Shown one piece after another: positions 47,623 to 57,730 of a stretch of DNA of 64,000 nt; the stretch's first letter is position 1, and each line of letters begins with the position of its first letter. Source of the stretch: Allobosea sp. 117 (GTDB lineage Bacteria; Pseudomonadota; Alphaproteobacteria; Rhizobiales; Xanthobacteraceae); the NCBI RefSeq assembly GCF_000702305.1, contig NZ_JNLC01000017.1, positions 1-64,000 on the forward strand, read 5' to 3'. The notes under the pieces were generated by a model. It made no database searches, was not told the DNA's origin, and saw only the letters and a program-made list of their open reading frames with translations. The position numbers and the translations under genes are program-made.

Positions 47623-48111
47623 ATGAGACTGGACCAAGCTGCGCGCTCGCTCTTGCTGACCGAGTTCGTCTCGGCCTTCTTCCTCGCCATGCGGTACTTC
47701 TTCAAGCCGAAGGCGACGCTCAACTACCCGTTCGAGAAGGGGCCGGTCTCGCCGCGCTTCCGCGGCGAGCACGCGCTGCGCCGCTACCCGAACGGCGAGG
47801 AGCGATGCATCGCCTGCAAGCTGTGCGAGGCGATCTGCCCGGCGCAGGCGATCACCATCGAGGCCGGTCCGCGCCGCAACGACGGCACGCGCCGCACCAC
47901 GCGCTACGACATCGACATGGTGAAGTGCATCTATTGCGGCTTCTGCCAGGAGGCCTGCCCGGTCGATGCGATCGTCGAGGGACCGAACTTCGAGTTCGCC
48001 ACCGAGACGCGCGAGGAACTCTATTACGACAAGGCGAAGCTGCTCGCGAATGGCGACCGGTGGGAACGCGAGATCGCGCGCAACATCGCGCTCGACGCGC
48101 CCTATCGCTGA
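47623..48111 (+). CDS. nuoI: NADH-quinone oxidoreductase subunit I
   Basis: Bridges NuoG and NuoB with two [4Fe-4S] clusters, N6a and N6b. Ligand sets are C62, C65, C68, C72 ([12 protein letters not shown]) and C102, C105, C108, C112 ([12 protein letters not shown]), each with the exchanged last cysteine of the other cluster, as in ferredoxins. 162 residues, of which the first 30 form an amphipathic membrane-surface helix. ATG follows the extra gene by 10 bases. Confidence 0.98.
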   Translation: MRLDQAARSLLLTEFVSAFFLAMRYFFKPKATLNYPFEKGPVSPRFRGEHALRRYPNGEERCIACKLCEAICPAQAITIEAGPRRNDGTRRTTRYDIDMVKCIYCGFCQEACPVDAIVEGPNFEFATETREELYYDKAKLLANGDRWEREIARNIALDAPYR

Positions 48112-48202
48112 TCGCGCGGGGACATGAGGTGGACGACGTGACGACAAGGGCCGCACAGGCGCCGGCAGAACGGCGCGCCGGGGCTGAGAGGGGATGCCGG
48201 GG

Positions 48203-48808
48203 ATGAGTGTCGCCGCGTTGTTCTTCTATCTTTTCGCGGGGATCGCGGTGGCGTCGGCCTTCATGGTCATCGCCTCGCGCAACCCCGTGCATTCGGTGCT
48301 GTTCCTCATCCTCACCTTCGTGAACGCGGCGGGGCTGTTCATCCTGATCGGCGCGGAATTCCTCGCGATGATCCTGGTGGTGGTCTATGTCGGCGCCGTT
48401 GCCGTGCTGTTCCTGTTCGTGGTGATGATGCTCGACGTCGACTTCGTCGAGCTGCGGCAGGGCTTCCTGCAGTACCTGCCGATCGGCGCGCTGGTCGGCC
48501 TCGTCTTCCTCGCCGAGCTGGTGCTGGTGTTCGGCTCCTGGACCTTCGGCGAGGGCGTGACCGGGGCGGTGGTCGCCACCCCCTCGGACGTGACCAACAC
48601 GGTGCAGATCGGCCGCGTGCTCTACACCGACTACGTCTATTTCTTTCAGGCGGCGGGGCTGGTGCTCCTCGTCGCGATGATCGGCGCCATCGTGCTGACG
48701 CTCCGCCACAAGGAGAACGTCAAGCGCCAGAGCATCGCGGCCCAGAACGCGCGCACCAGGGCGATGGCGATCGACGTCGTCAAGGTACCTTCGGGGAAGG
48801 GGCTCTGA
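48203..48808 (+). CDS. nuoJ: NADH-quinone oxidoreductase subunit J
   Basis: ND6 homologue with five membrane helices. The ATG at 48203 gives 201 residues (MSVAALFFYLFAGIAVASAFM); an ATG three codons earlier is possible, but the GAGAGGGG tract is better spaced for 48203. The conserved helix with LVVVYVGAVAVLFLFVVMMLDVDF (about residues 55-78), containing the pi-bulge region, is present. Precedes nuoK by three bases. Confidence 0.95.
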   Translation: MSVAALFFYLFAGIAVASAFMVIASRNPVHSVLFLILTFVNAAGLFILIGAEFLAMILVVVYVGAVAVLFLFVVMMLDVDFVELRQGFLQYLPIGALVGLVFLAELVLVFGSWTFGEGVTGAVVATPSDVTNTVQIGRVLYTDYVYFFQAAGLVLLVAMIGAIVLTLRHKENVKRQSIAAQNARTRAMAIDVVKVPSGKGL

Positions 48809-48811
48809 GCC

Positions 48812-49120
48812 ATGGTGATCGGCCTCTCCCACTACCTCACCGTCGCGGCGATCCTGTTCACGCTGGGCACGCTCGGCATCTTCCTCAACCGGAAGAACGT
48901 CATCGTCATCCTGATGTCGGTCGAGCTGATCCTGCTGTCGGTGAACATCAATTTCGTGGCGTTCTCGACCTTCCTCGGCAACATCACCGGACAGATCTTC
49001 GCGCTGTTCGTGCTGACGGTCGCCGCCGCGGAGGCCGCCATCGGCCTCGCCATCCTCGTGGTGTTCTACCGCAACCGCGGTTCGATCGCCGTCGAGGACA
49101 TCAACACGATGAAGGGCTGA
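48812..49120 (+). CDS. nuoK: NADH-quinone oxidoreductase subunit K
   Basis: ND4L homologue, three helices in 102 residues. The two buried glutamates of the proton path are in [16 protein letters not shown] (about residue 35) and in [18 protein letters not shown] (about residue 71). ATG start three bases after nuoJ. Standard length. Confidence 0.98.
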   Translation: MVIGLSHYLTVAAILFTLGTLGIFLNRKNVIVILMSVELILLSVNINFVAFSTFLGNITGQIFALFVLTVAAAEAAIGLAILVVFYRNRGSIAVEDINTMKG

Positions 49121-49133
49121 GGGGAGCCGCTCC

Positions 49134-51065
49134 ATGTATCAGGCGATCGTCTTCCTCCCCCTGGCGGGCTTCCTCGTCGCGGGCCTGTTCGGCCGCGTGA
49201 TCGGCGCGCGGGCCTCCGAGCTCGTCACCACCTGCCTTCTGTTCCTCTCCTGCCTTTTGTCGTGGATCACCTTCATCGACACCGGCTTCAGCCATCACGA
49301 CGGCACGGTCGAGCTGTTCACCTGGATGGCCGCGGGCGGGCTCGACGTGAAGTGGGCGCTGCGCGTCGACACGCTGACCGCGGTCATGCTGATCGTGGTG
49401 ACGACGGTGTCCTCGCTCGTGCACCTCTATTCGATCGGCTACATGCACGAGGATCCGAGCCGGCCGCGCTTCTTCGCCTATCTCTCGCTGTTCACTTTCG
49501 CCATGCTGATGCTGGTGACGGCGGACAACCTCGTCCAAATGTTCTTCGGCTGGGAGGGCGTCGGTCTCGCCTCCTATCTGCTGATCGGCTTCTGGTACGA
49601 CAAACCGTCGGCCTGCGCGGCGGCGATGAAGGCTTTCATCGTCAACCGCGTCGGCGATTTCGGCTTCGCGCTCGGCATCTTCGCCGTGTTCTTCATGACC
49701 GGCGCGGTCAGCTTCGAGCAGGTGTTCGCCGCGGCGCCCTCGCTCGCCGGCAAGACGCTGCACTTCCTCGGCCATGACTGGGACGCGCCGACCATCATCT
49801 GCCTGCTGCTGTTCGTCGGCGCCATGGGCAAGTCGGCGCAGCTCGGCCTGCACACCTGGCTGCCGGACGCGATGGAAGGCCCGACCCCGGTTTCCGCGCT
49901 GATCCACGCCGCCACCATGGTGACCGCCGGCGTGTTCATGGTGGCGCGCCTCTCGCCGCTGTTCGAGCTGTCGCAGACGGCGCTGACCGTGGTGGTGTTC
50001 TTCGGCGCCTCCACCGCCTTCTTCGCCGCGACGGTCGGCCTCGTGCAGACCGACATCAAGCGGGTGATCGCCTATTCGACCTGCTCGCAGCTCGGCTACA
50101 TGTTCGTTGCGCTCGGGGTGGGGGCCTATTCGGTGGGTATCTTCCACCTGTTCACCCATGCCTTCTTCAAGGCGCTGCTGTTCCTCGGTGCCGGCTCGGT
50201 GATCCACGCCATGCACCACGAGCAGGACATGCGGCACATGGGCGGGCTCTACAAGAAGATCCCGTTCACCTACGCCATGATGCTGATCGGCACGCTGGCG
50301 CTGACAGGCTTCCCGTTCACCGCCGGCTACTACTCGAAGGACGCGATCATCGAGGCCTCCTATGCGAGCCATAATCCGCTCGCGACCTACGGCTTCGTGA
50401 TGACGGTGGTGGCGGCGCTGCTCACCTCGTTCTATTCGTGGCGCCTGGTGTTCCTCACCTTCCACGGCCCGACGCGGGCGGATCACCACACCTTCGACCA
50501 TGCGCATGAATCGCCGCTGACGATGACCATCCCGCTCGCCGTCCTCGCGGTCGGCGCGCTGGTGGCGGGCGCGGTGTTCTTCCAGTTCTTCGCCGGTCAC
50601 AGCGTGGAGGAGTTCTTCCGCGAATCCATCTTCATGGGCCCGGAGAACAAGATCCTCGAGGAGATGCACCATCTGCCGGGCTGGGTGCCGTGGGCGCCGA
50701 CCGTGATGATGGTGATCGGCTTCCTGATCGCCTACTGGATGTACATCCTCCAGCCGGGCGTGCCGGTGGCGCTCGCCAGGCAGAACGACGTGCTGTACCG
50801 CTTCCTGCTCAACAAGTGGTACTTCGACGAGATCTACGACTTCCTCTTCGTGCGCAGCGCCAAGTGGCTCGGCCGCTTCCTGTGGAAGGAAGGCGACGGG
50901 CGGGTCATCGACGGCTTCGGGCCGGACGGCGTCTCGGCGCGCGTGCTCGACGTCACGCGCAGCGTCGTGCGGCTGCAGACCGGCTATCTCTATCACTACG
51001 CGTTCGTGATGCTCGTCGGGGTCGCCGCCCTCATCACCTGGTTCATGTTCGGGGGGGCGCACTGA
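49134..51065 (+). CDS. nuoL: NADH-quinone oxidoreductase subunit L
   Basis: The distal antiporter-like proton-pumping subunit (ND5 homologue), with a C-terminal lateral helix that clamps the membrane arm. The 643-residue protein shows the core [19 protein letters not shown] (with the key glutamate near residue 142), [33 protein letters not shown] and [20 protein letters not shown]. The last part (about 525-600) forms the lateral helix. Its stop overlaps the nuoM start (TGATG). Confidence 0.98.
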   Translation: MYQAIVFLPLAGFLVAGLFGRVIGARASELVTTCLLFLSCLLSWITFIDTGFSHHDGTVELFTWMAAGGLDVKWALRVDTLTAVMLIVVTTVSSLVHLYSIGYMHEDPSRPRFFAYLSLFTFAMLMLVTADNLVQMFFGWEGVGLASYLLIGFWYDKPSACAAAMKAFIVNRVGDFGFALGIFAVFFMTGAVSFEQVFAAAPSLAGKTLHFLGHDWDAPTIICLLLFVGAMGKSAQLGLHTWLPDAMEGPTPVSALIHAATMVTAGVFMVARLSPLFELSQTALTVVVFFGASTAFFAATVGLVQTDIKRVIAYSTCSQLGYMFVALGVGAYSVGIFHLFTHAFFKALLFLGAGSVIHAMHHEQDMRHMGGLYKKIPFTYAMMLIGTLALTGFPFTAGYYSKDAIIEASYASHNPLATYGFVMTVVAALLTSFYSWRLVFLTFHGPTRADHHTFDHAHESPLTMTIPLAVLAVGALVAGAVFFQFFAGHSVEEFFRESIFMGPENKILEEMHHLPGWVPWAPTVMMVIGFLIAYWMYILQPGVPVALARQNDVLYRFLLNKWYFDEIYDFLFVRSAKWLGRFLWKEGDGRVIDGFGPDGVSARVLDVTRSVVRLQTGYLYHYAFVMLVGVAALITWFMFGGAH

Positions 51066-52579
51066 TGTACGACTGGCCGATCCTTTCCGTCGTCACCTTC
51101 CTGCCCCTAGTCGGTGCGCTGCTGATCGTGCTGATGATCCGCGGCGACGACGAGGCCGCCAAGCGCAACGCCCGCTGGGTAGCGCTGTGGGCGACGCTGG
51201 TCACCTTCGTCATCTCGCTGCTGCTGCTCACCGGCTTCGATCCGGCCGACACCGGCTTCCAGTTCGTCGAGGAACGGGCCTGGCTCGGCGACATCGCCGC
51301 CTATCGCATGGGCGTCGACGGCATCTCGCTGCCCTTCGTGCTGCTCACCACCCTGCTCATGCCGATCTGCATCCTCGCTAGCTGGGAGTCGATCCAGGTC
51401 CGGGTGAAGGAGTACATGATCTGCTTCCTGGTGCTCGAGACCCTGATGGTCGGCACCTTCTCCGCGCTCGATCTGCTGCTCTTCTACATCTTCTTCGAGG
51501 GCGGCCTGATCCCGATGTTCCTGATCATCGGCATCTGGGGCGGCAAACGGCGCATCTACGCGACCTTCAAGTTCTTCCTCTACACGCTCGCCGGCTCGGT
51601 GCTGATGATGCTCGCCATCATGGCGATGTACTGGCAGGCCGGCACCACCGACATCCAGGTGCTGCTCACCCACGGCTTCCCGTCCGGCATGCAGCACTGG
51701 CTATGGCTTGCCTTCTTCGCCTCCTTCGCGGTGAAGATGCCGATGTGGCCGGTGCACACCTGGCTGCCCGACGCGCATGTCGAGGCGCCGACCGCCGGCT
51801 CGGTGATCCTGGCCGGCATCCTCCTGAAGATGGGCGGCTACGGCTTCCTGCGCTTCAGCCTGCCGATGTTCCCCGAGGCCTCGGCCTATTTCGCGCCCTT
51901 CGTGTTCACCCTGTCGGTCGTCGCCATCGTCTACACCTCGCTGGTGGCGATGATGCAGGAGGACATCAAGAAGCTGATCGCCTATTCCTCCGTCGCCCAT
52001 ATGGGCTACGTGACCATGGGCATCTTCACCCTGACCCAGGAAGGCATCCAGGGCGCGGTGTTCCAGATGGTGAGCCACGGCTTCGTGTCGGGCGCGCTGT
52101 TCCTGTGCGTCGGCGTCATCTACGACCGCATGCACACCCGCGAGATCGCCGCCTATGGTGGGCTCGTGCACCGCATGCCGATCTACGCCACGGTGTTCAT
52201 GATCTTCACCATGGCCAATGTCGGCCTGCCGGGCACCTCCGGCTTCGTCGGCGAGTTCCTGACGCTGATCGCCACCTTCGGGCGCAACAACTGGGTCGCC
52301 TTCTTCGCCACCTCCGGAGTCATCCTCTCGGCCGCCTACGCACTCTGGCTCTATCGCCGGGTGATCTTCGGGCCGCTGGAGAAGGACAGCCTGAAGGACA
52401 TTCTCGACCTCGACCGGCGCGAGATGACGGCGCTGTTCCCGCTGGTGTTCTTCACCATCCTGTTCGGCGTCTGGCCGGGACCGGTCCTCGACGCGTGCAA
52501 CGTCGCCGTGCAGGCGATCGTTGCCCGCGCCGACACGCTCGCCGGCACCGTGAAGGCTGCGAGCCTGGTGCTGCCGTGA
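51065..52579 (+). CDS. nuoM: NADH-quinone oxidoreductase subunit M
   Basis: Antiporter-like proton-pumping subunit (ND4 homologue). Starts [20 protein letters not shown] at the ATG sharing a base with the nuoL stop; 504 residues. Conserved parts are [25 protein letters not shown] (pumping glutamate near residue 144), [37 protein letters not shown] and [14 protein letters not shown]. Fourteen helices predicted by eye. Confidence 0.98.
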   Translation: MYDWPILSVVTFLPLVGALLIVLMIRGDDEAAKRNARWVALWATLVTFVISLLLLTGFDPADTGFQFVEERAWLGDIAAYRMGVDGISLPFVLLTTLLMPICILASWESIQVRVKEYMICFLVLETLMVGTFSALDLLLFYIFFEGGLIPMFLIIGIWGGKRRIYATFKFFLYTLAGSVLMMLAIMAMYWQAGTTDIQVLLTHGFPSGMQHWLWLAFFASFAVKMPMWPVHTWLPDAHVEAPTAGSVILAGILLKMGGYGFLRFSLPMFPEASAYFAPFVFTLSVVAIVYTSLVAMMQEDIKKLIAYSSVAHMGYVTMGIFTLTQEGIQGAVFQMVSHGFVSGALFLCVGVIYDRMHTREIAAYGGLVHRMPIYATVFMIFTMANVGLPGTSGFVGEFLTLIATFGRNNWVAFFATSGVILSAAYALWLYRRVIFGPLEKDSLKDILDLDRREMTALFPLVFFTILFGVWPGPVLDACNVAVQAIVARADTLAGTVKAASLVLP

Positions 52580-52625
52580 CCATGAGACCGACGCCTGCCC
52601 ACCCGACGCTTGCGGAGCCTGCCCG

Positions 52626-54056
52626 ATGAACTTCCTTCTGTCCGCCATCGGCCCGGCCCTGCCGGAGGTGCTCATCGCCCTGGCGGCGATCCTCCTGGTA
52701 CTCTACGGCGCCATCGCCGGCGAGAAGTCCGTCGACACCGTCAACGGACTTGCGCTGGCGGCGCTGTTCGCCGCCCTCGTGCTGGTGGTGCTGGCGCCGT
52801 CGCAGGAGGCGGTCGCCTTCGGCGGCAGCTTCCGCGTCGACGCCTTCGGCCGCTTCCTCAAGGTGCTGGCGCTGATCGGCGCGGGCGCGGCGCTGGCCAT
52901 GTCTGTGGACTGGCTGAAGGTCGAGAAGCAGAGCCGCTTCGAATATGCCGTGCTGGTGCTGCTCTCCACGCTCGGCATGATGATGATGATCTCGGCCGGC
53001 GACCTCATCGCGCTCTATATGGGTCTCGAGCTGATGAGCCTCGCGCTCTACGTCATCGCCGCCAACAACCGGGATTCGGTGCGCTCGACTGAAGCGGGCC
53101 TGAAGTACTTCGTGCTCGGCGCGCTCTCCTCCGGCATGCTGCTCTACGGCGCCTCGCTCATCTACGGCTTCACCGGCAGCGTGAATTTCGAGCGCATCGC
53201 GGAAGCCGCCCGCGAGCCCTCGCTCGGGCTGATCTTCGGCATCGTGTTCCTGTTCGCGGGGCTCGCCTTCAAGGTCTCCGCCGTGCCGTTCCACATGTGG
53301 ACGCCGGACGTCTATGAGGGCGCGCCGACGCCGGTCACCGCCTTCTTCGCCTCGGCGCCGAAGGTGGCCGCCATCGCGGTGTTCATGCGCGTCGCCATCG
53401 AGGCGCTGCCGAACGTCGCGCATCAGTGGCAGCAGATCGTCGTCTTCATCTCGCTCGCCTCGATGGTGCTCGGCGCCTTCGCCGCGATCGGCCAGCGCAA
53501 CATCAAGCGCCTGATGGCCTATTCCTCGATCGGCCACATGGGTTATGCGCTGGTCGGGCTTGCCGCCGGCACGGAGGAGGGCATCCGCGGCGTGCTGGTC
53601 TACATGGCGATCTACATGGCGATGACGCTCGGCACCTTCGCCTGCATCCTCGCCATGCGCCGCAAGGAGGGGACGGTCGAGACCATCGACGACCTCGCCG
53701 GCCTGTCGCGCACCCGGCCGATGATGGCCTTCCTGCTGGCGGCGCTGATGTTCTCGCTGGCCGGCATCCCGCCGCTCGCCGGCTTCCTGGCGAAGTACTA
53801 CGTGTTCCTCGCGGCCATCAAGGCGGGGCTCTATATGCTCTCCGTGGTGGGTGTGCTGGCGAGCGTGGTCGGCGCCTATTACTATCTGCGCATCGTCAAG
53901 CTGATGTATTTCGACGAGCCGGCGGCGGCGTTCGAGCCCATGCCGACCGAGCTGCGCGCGGTGCTGGGCATCTCCAGCCTGTTCATCATCCTGCTCTTCG
54001 TCTATCCGGCGCCGCTGCTGTCGGCGGCGGGCGCTGCGGCGAGGGCGCTCTTCTGA
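52626..54056 (+). CDS. nuoN: NADH-quinone oxidoreductase subunit N
   Basis: The proximal antiporter-like subunit (ND2 homologue). 476 residues; motifs [41 protein letters not shown] (about residues 133-173), [35 protein letters not shown] and [20 protein letters not shown]. Last complex I gene of the operon. birA begins two bases past its stop. Confidence 0.98.
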   Translation: MNFLLSAIGPALPEVLIALAAILLVLYGAIAGEKSVDTVNGLALAALFAALVLVVLAPSQEAVAFGGSFRVDAFGRFLKVLALIGAGAALAMSVDWLKVEKQSRFEYAVLVLLSTLGMMMMISAGDLIALYMGLELMSLALYVIAANNRDSVRSTEAGLKYFVLGALSSGMLLYGASLIYGFTGSVNFERIAEAAREPSLGLIFGIVFLFAGLAFKVSAVPFHMWTPDVYEGAPTPVTAFFASAPKVAAIAVFMRVAIEALPNVAHQWQQIVVFISLASMVLGAFAAIGQRNIKRLMAYSSIGHMGYALVGLAAGTEEGIRGVLVYMAIYMAMTLGTFACILAMRRKEGTVETIDDLAGLSRTRPMMAFLLAALMFSLAGIPPLAGFLAKYYVFLAAIKAGLYMLSVVGVLASVVGAYYYLRIVKLMYFDEPAAAFEPMPTELRAVLGISSLFIILLFVYPAPLLSAAGAAARALF

Positions 54057-54058
54057 AC

Positions 54059-54808
54059 ATGGGGCGCCCGCACCGGGCGACGCCGGTCGTCCATTTCTCG
54101 GCGATCGGCTCGACCAATGCCGAAGGCCTCGCCCGCGCGGAAGGGCCGGCGCCGCTCTGGATCGTCGCCGAGCGGCAGACCGCGGGCAGGGGGCGTCGCG
54201 GGCGCCCCTGGAGCTCCGAGCCCGGCAATCTCTATGCCTCGCTGCTGCTGCGCGACGCCGGCCCGCGCGAGCGTCTGCCGGAGCTCTGCTTCGTCTCGGC
54301 GCTGGCGCTGCACGACGCGGTCCGCGCGGTGACCGGCATCGATCCCCTGCGCATCGCGCTGAAATGGCCGAACGACGTGCTGGTCGACGGCGGCAAGCTC
54401 GCCGGCATCCTGCTCGAAGGCACCACGACGCGCGACGGCGCGACCGCCACGGTGATCGGCTTCGGCGTCAATTGCGCCCATGCCCCGTCCGACACACCCT
54501 ATCCCGCCGCCAGCCTCGCGGCGGCGGGATTCCCGACCGCGCCGGCGGCGCTACTGGCCTCGCTGGACGAAGCGATGTGCGGCCGGCTGGCGCAGTGGAA
54601 CCGCGGCGCCGGCTTCGCTGATATCGTCGATGCGTGGAGCCGGCGGACGCCGGGCATCGGGCGCCCGGTCGAGGTCCGGATGGGCGACCGGATGGAGAGC
54701 GGAATTTTCGAGGCGCTCGACGCGACGGGGGCGATGCTGTTACGGCGGGCGGACGGATCGCGGCAGACCATCAGCGCCGGCGACGTCTTCCCGTCGGCGC
54801 TGCGCTGA
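54059..54808 (+). CDS. birA: Biotin--[acetyl-CoA-carboxylase] ligase (no DNA-binding domain)
   Basis: Attaches biotin to biotin carboxyl carrier protein. The 249-residue protein starts directly with the ligase domain: GRGRRGRPW (43-51) binds biotinyl-AMP and KWPNDVLVDGGKLAGILLE (102-120) is the active site. The N-terminal helix-turn-helix of E. coli BirA is absent, so it is a monofunctional ligase. The short C-terminal SH3-like domain includes GRPVEVRMGDRMESGIFEALD. ATG start two bases after nuoN, a conserved linkage in this order. Confidence 0.95.
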   Translation: MGRPHRATPVVHFSAIGSTNAEGLARAEGPAPLWIVAERQTAGRGRRGRPWSSEPGNLYASLLLRDAGPRERLPELCFVSALALHDAVRAVTGIDPLRIALKWPNDVLVDGGKLAGILLEGTTTRDGATATVIGFGVNCAHAPSDTPYPAASLAAAGFPTAPAALLASLDEAMCGRLAQWNRGAGFADIVDAWSRRTPGIGRPVEVRMGDRMESGIFEALDATGAMLLRRADGSRQTISAGDVFPSALR

Positions 54809-54896
54809 TCGGGGGCGATATTGGTGCGGCCGGCGCGCGCGGATCACGCCGGTCATTTCAGGATGCATGCCTGTGGCATGACGAAAGGCATTTGAG

Positions 54897-56579
54897 TTGA
54901 GCAAAGCACCGGACGAGCTGGTCTTCGCGCCGCTGGGGGGCGTCGGCGAGATCGGCATGAATCTCGGCCTTTACGGATTCGGCCCGCCGCAACGGCGCAG
55001 ATGGCTCGCCGTCGACCTCGGCGTGTCCTTCGCCGGCCCGGATGTACCCGGCGTCGACCTCATCATGCCGGATGTCCGCTTCATCGAGGAGGAGCGCGCC
55101 AATCTGGTCGGCCTGGCGCTCACCCACGGCCATGAGGACCATGTCGGCGCGCTGCTCGACCTGTGGCCGAAGCTTCAGTGTCCCGTCTATACGACGCCGT
55201 TCACGGCGGCGCTGGCCGAGGCGCGACGGCTGAACGAGCCGGGCGCGCCGAAGATCCCGTTCCACGTCGTCCCGTCCGGCGGGCGGGTGGCGATCGGTCC
55301 GTTCGACGTCGAGTTCGTGCCGGTCGCGCATTCCATCCCCGACAGCCACGCGCTGGCGCTGCGCACGCCGGTCGGGCTCGTCGTGCACACCGGCGACTGG
55401 AAGATCGATCCGACGCCGGTGGTCGGGAACGTCACCGATCCGGAGCGCTTCACCGCGCTCGGGGTGGAGGGCGTCCGGGCGGTGATCTGCGATTCGACCA
55501 ACGCCATCCGCGATGGCCAGTCGCCCTCCGAGGCGGATGTCGCGGTCACTCTGGCGGAGCTGATCGCCAAGGCACCGCATCGCGTCGCCGTGACCACCTT
55601 CGCCTCCAATGTCGCGCGCATCCGTTCGGTCGCCGAGGCGGCGCTGAAGGCGGGACGCGAGGTGGTGCTGGTCGGGCGCGCCATGGAGCGGGTGGTGACG
55701 GTCGCCCGCGAGCAGCGCCTGCTCGACGGCCTGCCGCCGTTCCGCCCGGTGGACGCCTATGGCTATCTGCCGCGCGACAAGGTGGTGGCGATCCTCACCG
55801 GCAGCCAGGGCGAGCCGCGTGCCGCGCTGGCCCGCATCGCCGACGACGACCATCCGGAGATCGCGCTCTCGGCGGGCGACACGGTGATCTTCTCCTCGCG
55901 CACCATCCCCGGCAATGAGCGGGCGGTGAACCGCATCATCAACGCGCTGGTGCTCGACGGCATCCAGGTCGTCACCGACCGGCACGCGCTCGTCCACGTG
56001 TCGGGCCACCCCCGGCGCGGCGAGCTGGAGCAGATGTATGGCTGGCTACGCCCGCAGATCTCGGTCCCGGTGCATGGCGAGCCGATGCATCTGGCCGAGC
56101 ATGCCGACCTCGCGCGCCGCATGGGCGTGCCGGAGATCCTGCGCCTCGTCGACGGCGACATGGTGCGGCTCGCCAGCGCCGACCTCGCAGCAAAGGCGGA
56201 GGTGATCGACGAGGTGCCGTTCGGCCGGCTCTACAAGGACGGTCAGGTTCTCGTGAATGCCGATGACCGCGCCATCGCCGAGCGCCGGCGCCTCTCCTTC
56301 GCCGGGCTCATCTCGGTGGCGGTGGCGATGAGCGCCAAGGGCGAGCTTGCCGGCGACCCGATGATCGACCTCACCGGCCTGCCGGAGCTCGGGTCGAACG
56401 GAACCGCGCTCGCCGAGGTGATCGAGGACGCGGTGCTCGACTGTCTCGAGACCCTGCCCAAGCCGCGCCGGCGCGATCCCGATGCGCTGGCGGAATCCCT
56501 GACGCGGGCGGTACGCAGTGCGGTGAACGCCGCCTGGGGCAAGAAGCCACTCTGCCATGTGCTGGTGATCACGGTATGA
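54897..56579 (+). CDS. rnj: Ribonuclease J
   Basis: A metallo-beta-lactamase/beta-CASP ribonuclease with 5'-exo and endo activities in rRNA and mRNA processing. The first domain has THGHEDHVGAL (metal ligands H77, H79, D81, H82), later VPVAHSIPDSHALALRT and TGDWKID. The beta-CASP part includes ICDSTNAIRDGQSPSE and FASNVARI, and the C-terminus HVSGHPRRGELEQMYGWLRP with the second lactamase half. Start is a TTG at 54897 preceded by AAAGG; the nearby ATG is out of frame. 560 residues, usual length. Confidence 0.94.
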   Translation: MSKAPDELVFAPLGGVGEIGMNLGLYGFGPPQRRRWLAVDLGVSFAGPDVPGVDLIMPDVRFIEEERANLVGLALTHGHEDHVGALLDLWPKLQCPVYTTPFTAALAEARRLNEPGAPKIPFHVVPSGGRVAIGPFDVEFVPVAHSIPDSHALALRTPVGLVVHTGDWKIDPTPVVGNVTDPERFTALGVEGVRAVICDSTNAIRDGQSPSEADVAVTLAELIAKAPHRVAVTTFASNVARIRSVAEAALKAGREVVLVGRAMERVVTVAREQRLLDGLPPFRPVDAYGYLPRDKVVAILTGSQGEPRAALARIADDDHPEIALSAGDTVIFSSRTIPGNERAVNRIINALVLDGIQVVTDRHALVHVSGHPRRGELEQMYGWLRPQISVPVHGEPMHLAEHADLARRMGVPEILRLVDGDMVRLASADLAAKAEVIDEVPFGRLYKDGQVLVNADDRAIAERRRLSFAGLISVAVAMSAKGELAGDPMIDLTGLPELGSNGTALAEVIEDAVLDCLETLPKPRRRDPDALAESLTRAVRSAVNAAWGKKPLCHVLVITV

Positions 56580-56607
56580 CTGTCGCCGCATCTGTCGGAG
56601 GAACGCC

Positions 56608-57012
56608 ATGATCGGCCGTCTCAACCACGTCGCCATCGCCGTGCGCGACATCGCTGCTGCTACTGCGCTCTACCGCGACACGCTCGGTGCGATGGTCTCG
56701 GACGCCGTGCCCCAGCCCGAGCACGGCGTCACCACCGTGTTCATCGAGCTGCCGAACACCAAGATCGAGCTCCTGGAGCCGCTGGGCGCGGATTCGCCGA
56801 TCGCCAAGTTCCTCGACCGCAACCCGGACGGTGGCATCCACCACATCTGCTACGAGGTGGACGACATCCTCGCCGCCCGCGACCGGCTGCAGAAGGACGG
56901 TGCCCGGGTGCTGGGCTCGGGCGAGCCGCGCATCGGCGCGCACGGCAAGCCGGTGCTGTTCCTGCACCCGAAGGACTTCTTCGGCACGCTGGTCGAGCTG
57001 GAGCAGGCGTGA
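56608..57012 (+). CDS. mce: Methylmalonyl-CoA epimerase
   Basis: Interconverts (R)- and (S)-methylmalonyl-CoA in propionate metabolism. A VOC-fold protein of 134 residues: MIGRLNHVAIAVRDI with metal ligand H7, VFIELPNTKIELLEPLG, GIHHICYEVDDI and the C-terminal VLFLHPKDFFGTLVELEQ with the last metal glutamate. ATG with GGAGGAACGCC upstream. Placed between rnj and the DUF1467 gene, a common Rhizobiales arrangement. Confidence 0.95.
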   Translation: MIGRLNHVAIAVRDIAAATALYRDTLGAMVSDAVPQPEHGVTTVFIELPNTKIELLEPLGADSPIAKFLDRNPDGGIHHICYEVDDILAARDRLQKDGARVLGSGEPRIGAHGKPVLFLHPKDFFGTLVELEQA

Positions 57013-57022
57013 GCCGACGGCG

Positions 57023-57292
57023 ATGATCCTGGGCGTCACGACCTATATCGCGATCTATTTCATCGTCTGGTGGACAGTGATCTTCGCCGTGCTGCCCTTC
57101 GGCGTTCGCTCGCAGCACGAGGAGGGGGATATCGCCGAGGGCACCGAGCCCGGCGCGCCAGCCCGCCCGCTGCTGCTGCGGAAAGTGATCGTCACCACCA
57201 TCATCGCCACGGTGATCGTGGTGCTGTTCGCCTGGGCGGTGGAGACCGGGCACCTGACGCTCGACATGTTCCCCATGCCCTTCGCCGCGTGA
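57023..57292 (+). CDS. DUF1467 two-helix membrane protein
   Basis: A small inner-membrane protein of the alphaproteobacterial DUF1467 family, function unknown. 89 residues: helix 1 about 5-25 (AIYFIVWWTVIFAVLPFGV), a cytosolic acidic loop (RSQHEEGDIAEGTE), and helix 2 about 50-70. The WWTV..LPFGVRSQ pattern defines the family. It is 10 bases past mce and is followed by a terminator; it is conserved as the last gene before proS. Confidence 0.9.
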   Translation: MILGVTTYIAIYFIVWWTVIFAVLPFGVRSQHEEGDIAEGTEPGAPARPLLLRKVIVTTIIATVIVVLFAWAVETGHLTLDMFPMPFAA

Positions 57293-57730
57293 GGGGCGCC
57301 GGCGCGCTCATGCGTCAGGTCAAAAAAAGAGGCGAGGCCGAAGCCCCGCCTGCTCTTTTTATCCGCGCCACATTCCCGATTCCGCGCCTGTTGTCGGCGT
57401 CCGCCGGGGGGCTTTCTTGTCGTCTATTTCCTCCCGAGACCCAGGCCGGACATCGCATCCTAGGCGACGGCGGACCTCTTTCTAAGGACCGGCACCTTAG
57501 AGCACATTTCCGAGGATTGTCATCCTTGCGCCGCAATAGATCGTTTGTGCGTCGCAGCAGCGACATGGACCGGTGGGCGTAGTGGCGAGCGTGTCGCTAC
57601 GTCACCATCCGGCCCGGCGTCGCGCGATTGTGAGAGCGCGCGTGAGGGCTTGTCTTTTGACGACCGATCCGGTTTCACTCGCCCACCAATTCCGCCGGCC
57701 CGCATGCGGGCGAATCGTGAGTCCCGCCTG
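57293..57730. other. Intergenic region before proS
   Basis: About 440 bases without convincing coding potential. It begins with a terminator for the nuo-DUF1467 unit and must contain the proS promoter. Small inverted repeats occur (for example GTCGC-AGCA-GCGAC at 57551-57564). The proS frame is open to 57545, but that stretch encodes nothing like the family. Confidence 0.5.
57322..57360. terminator. Bidirectional intrinsic terminator after DUF1467 gene
   Basis: An A-run (57322-57328) precedes AGGCG (57330-57334), inner GGC/GCC pairing, CGCCT (57347-57351) and CTCTTTTT. The A- and T-runs on either side let it work in both directions. It closes the long nuo-birA-rnj-mce-DUF1467 unit. Confidence 0.85.

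Noticed and set aside
49101..51062. 653-codon minus-strand open frame opposite nuoL
   Set aside because: His/Arg/Glu-rich shadow of the membrane-protein gene on the other strand; no ribosome site or family motif.
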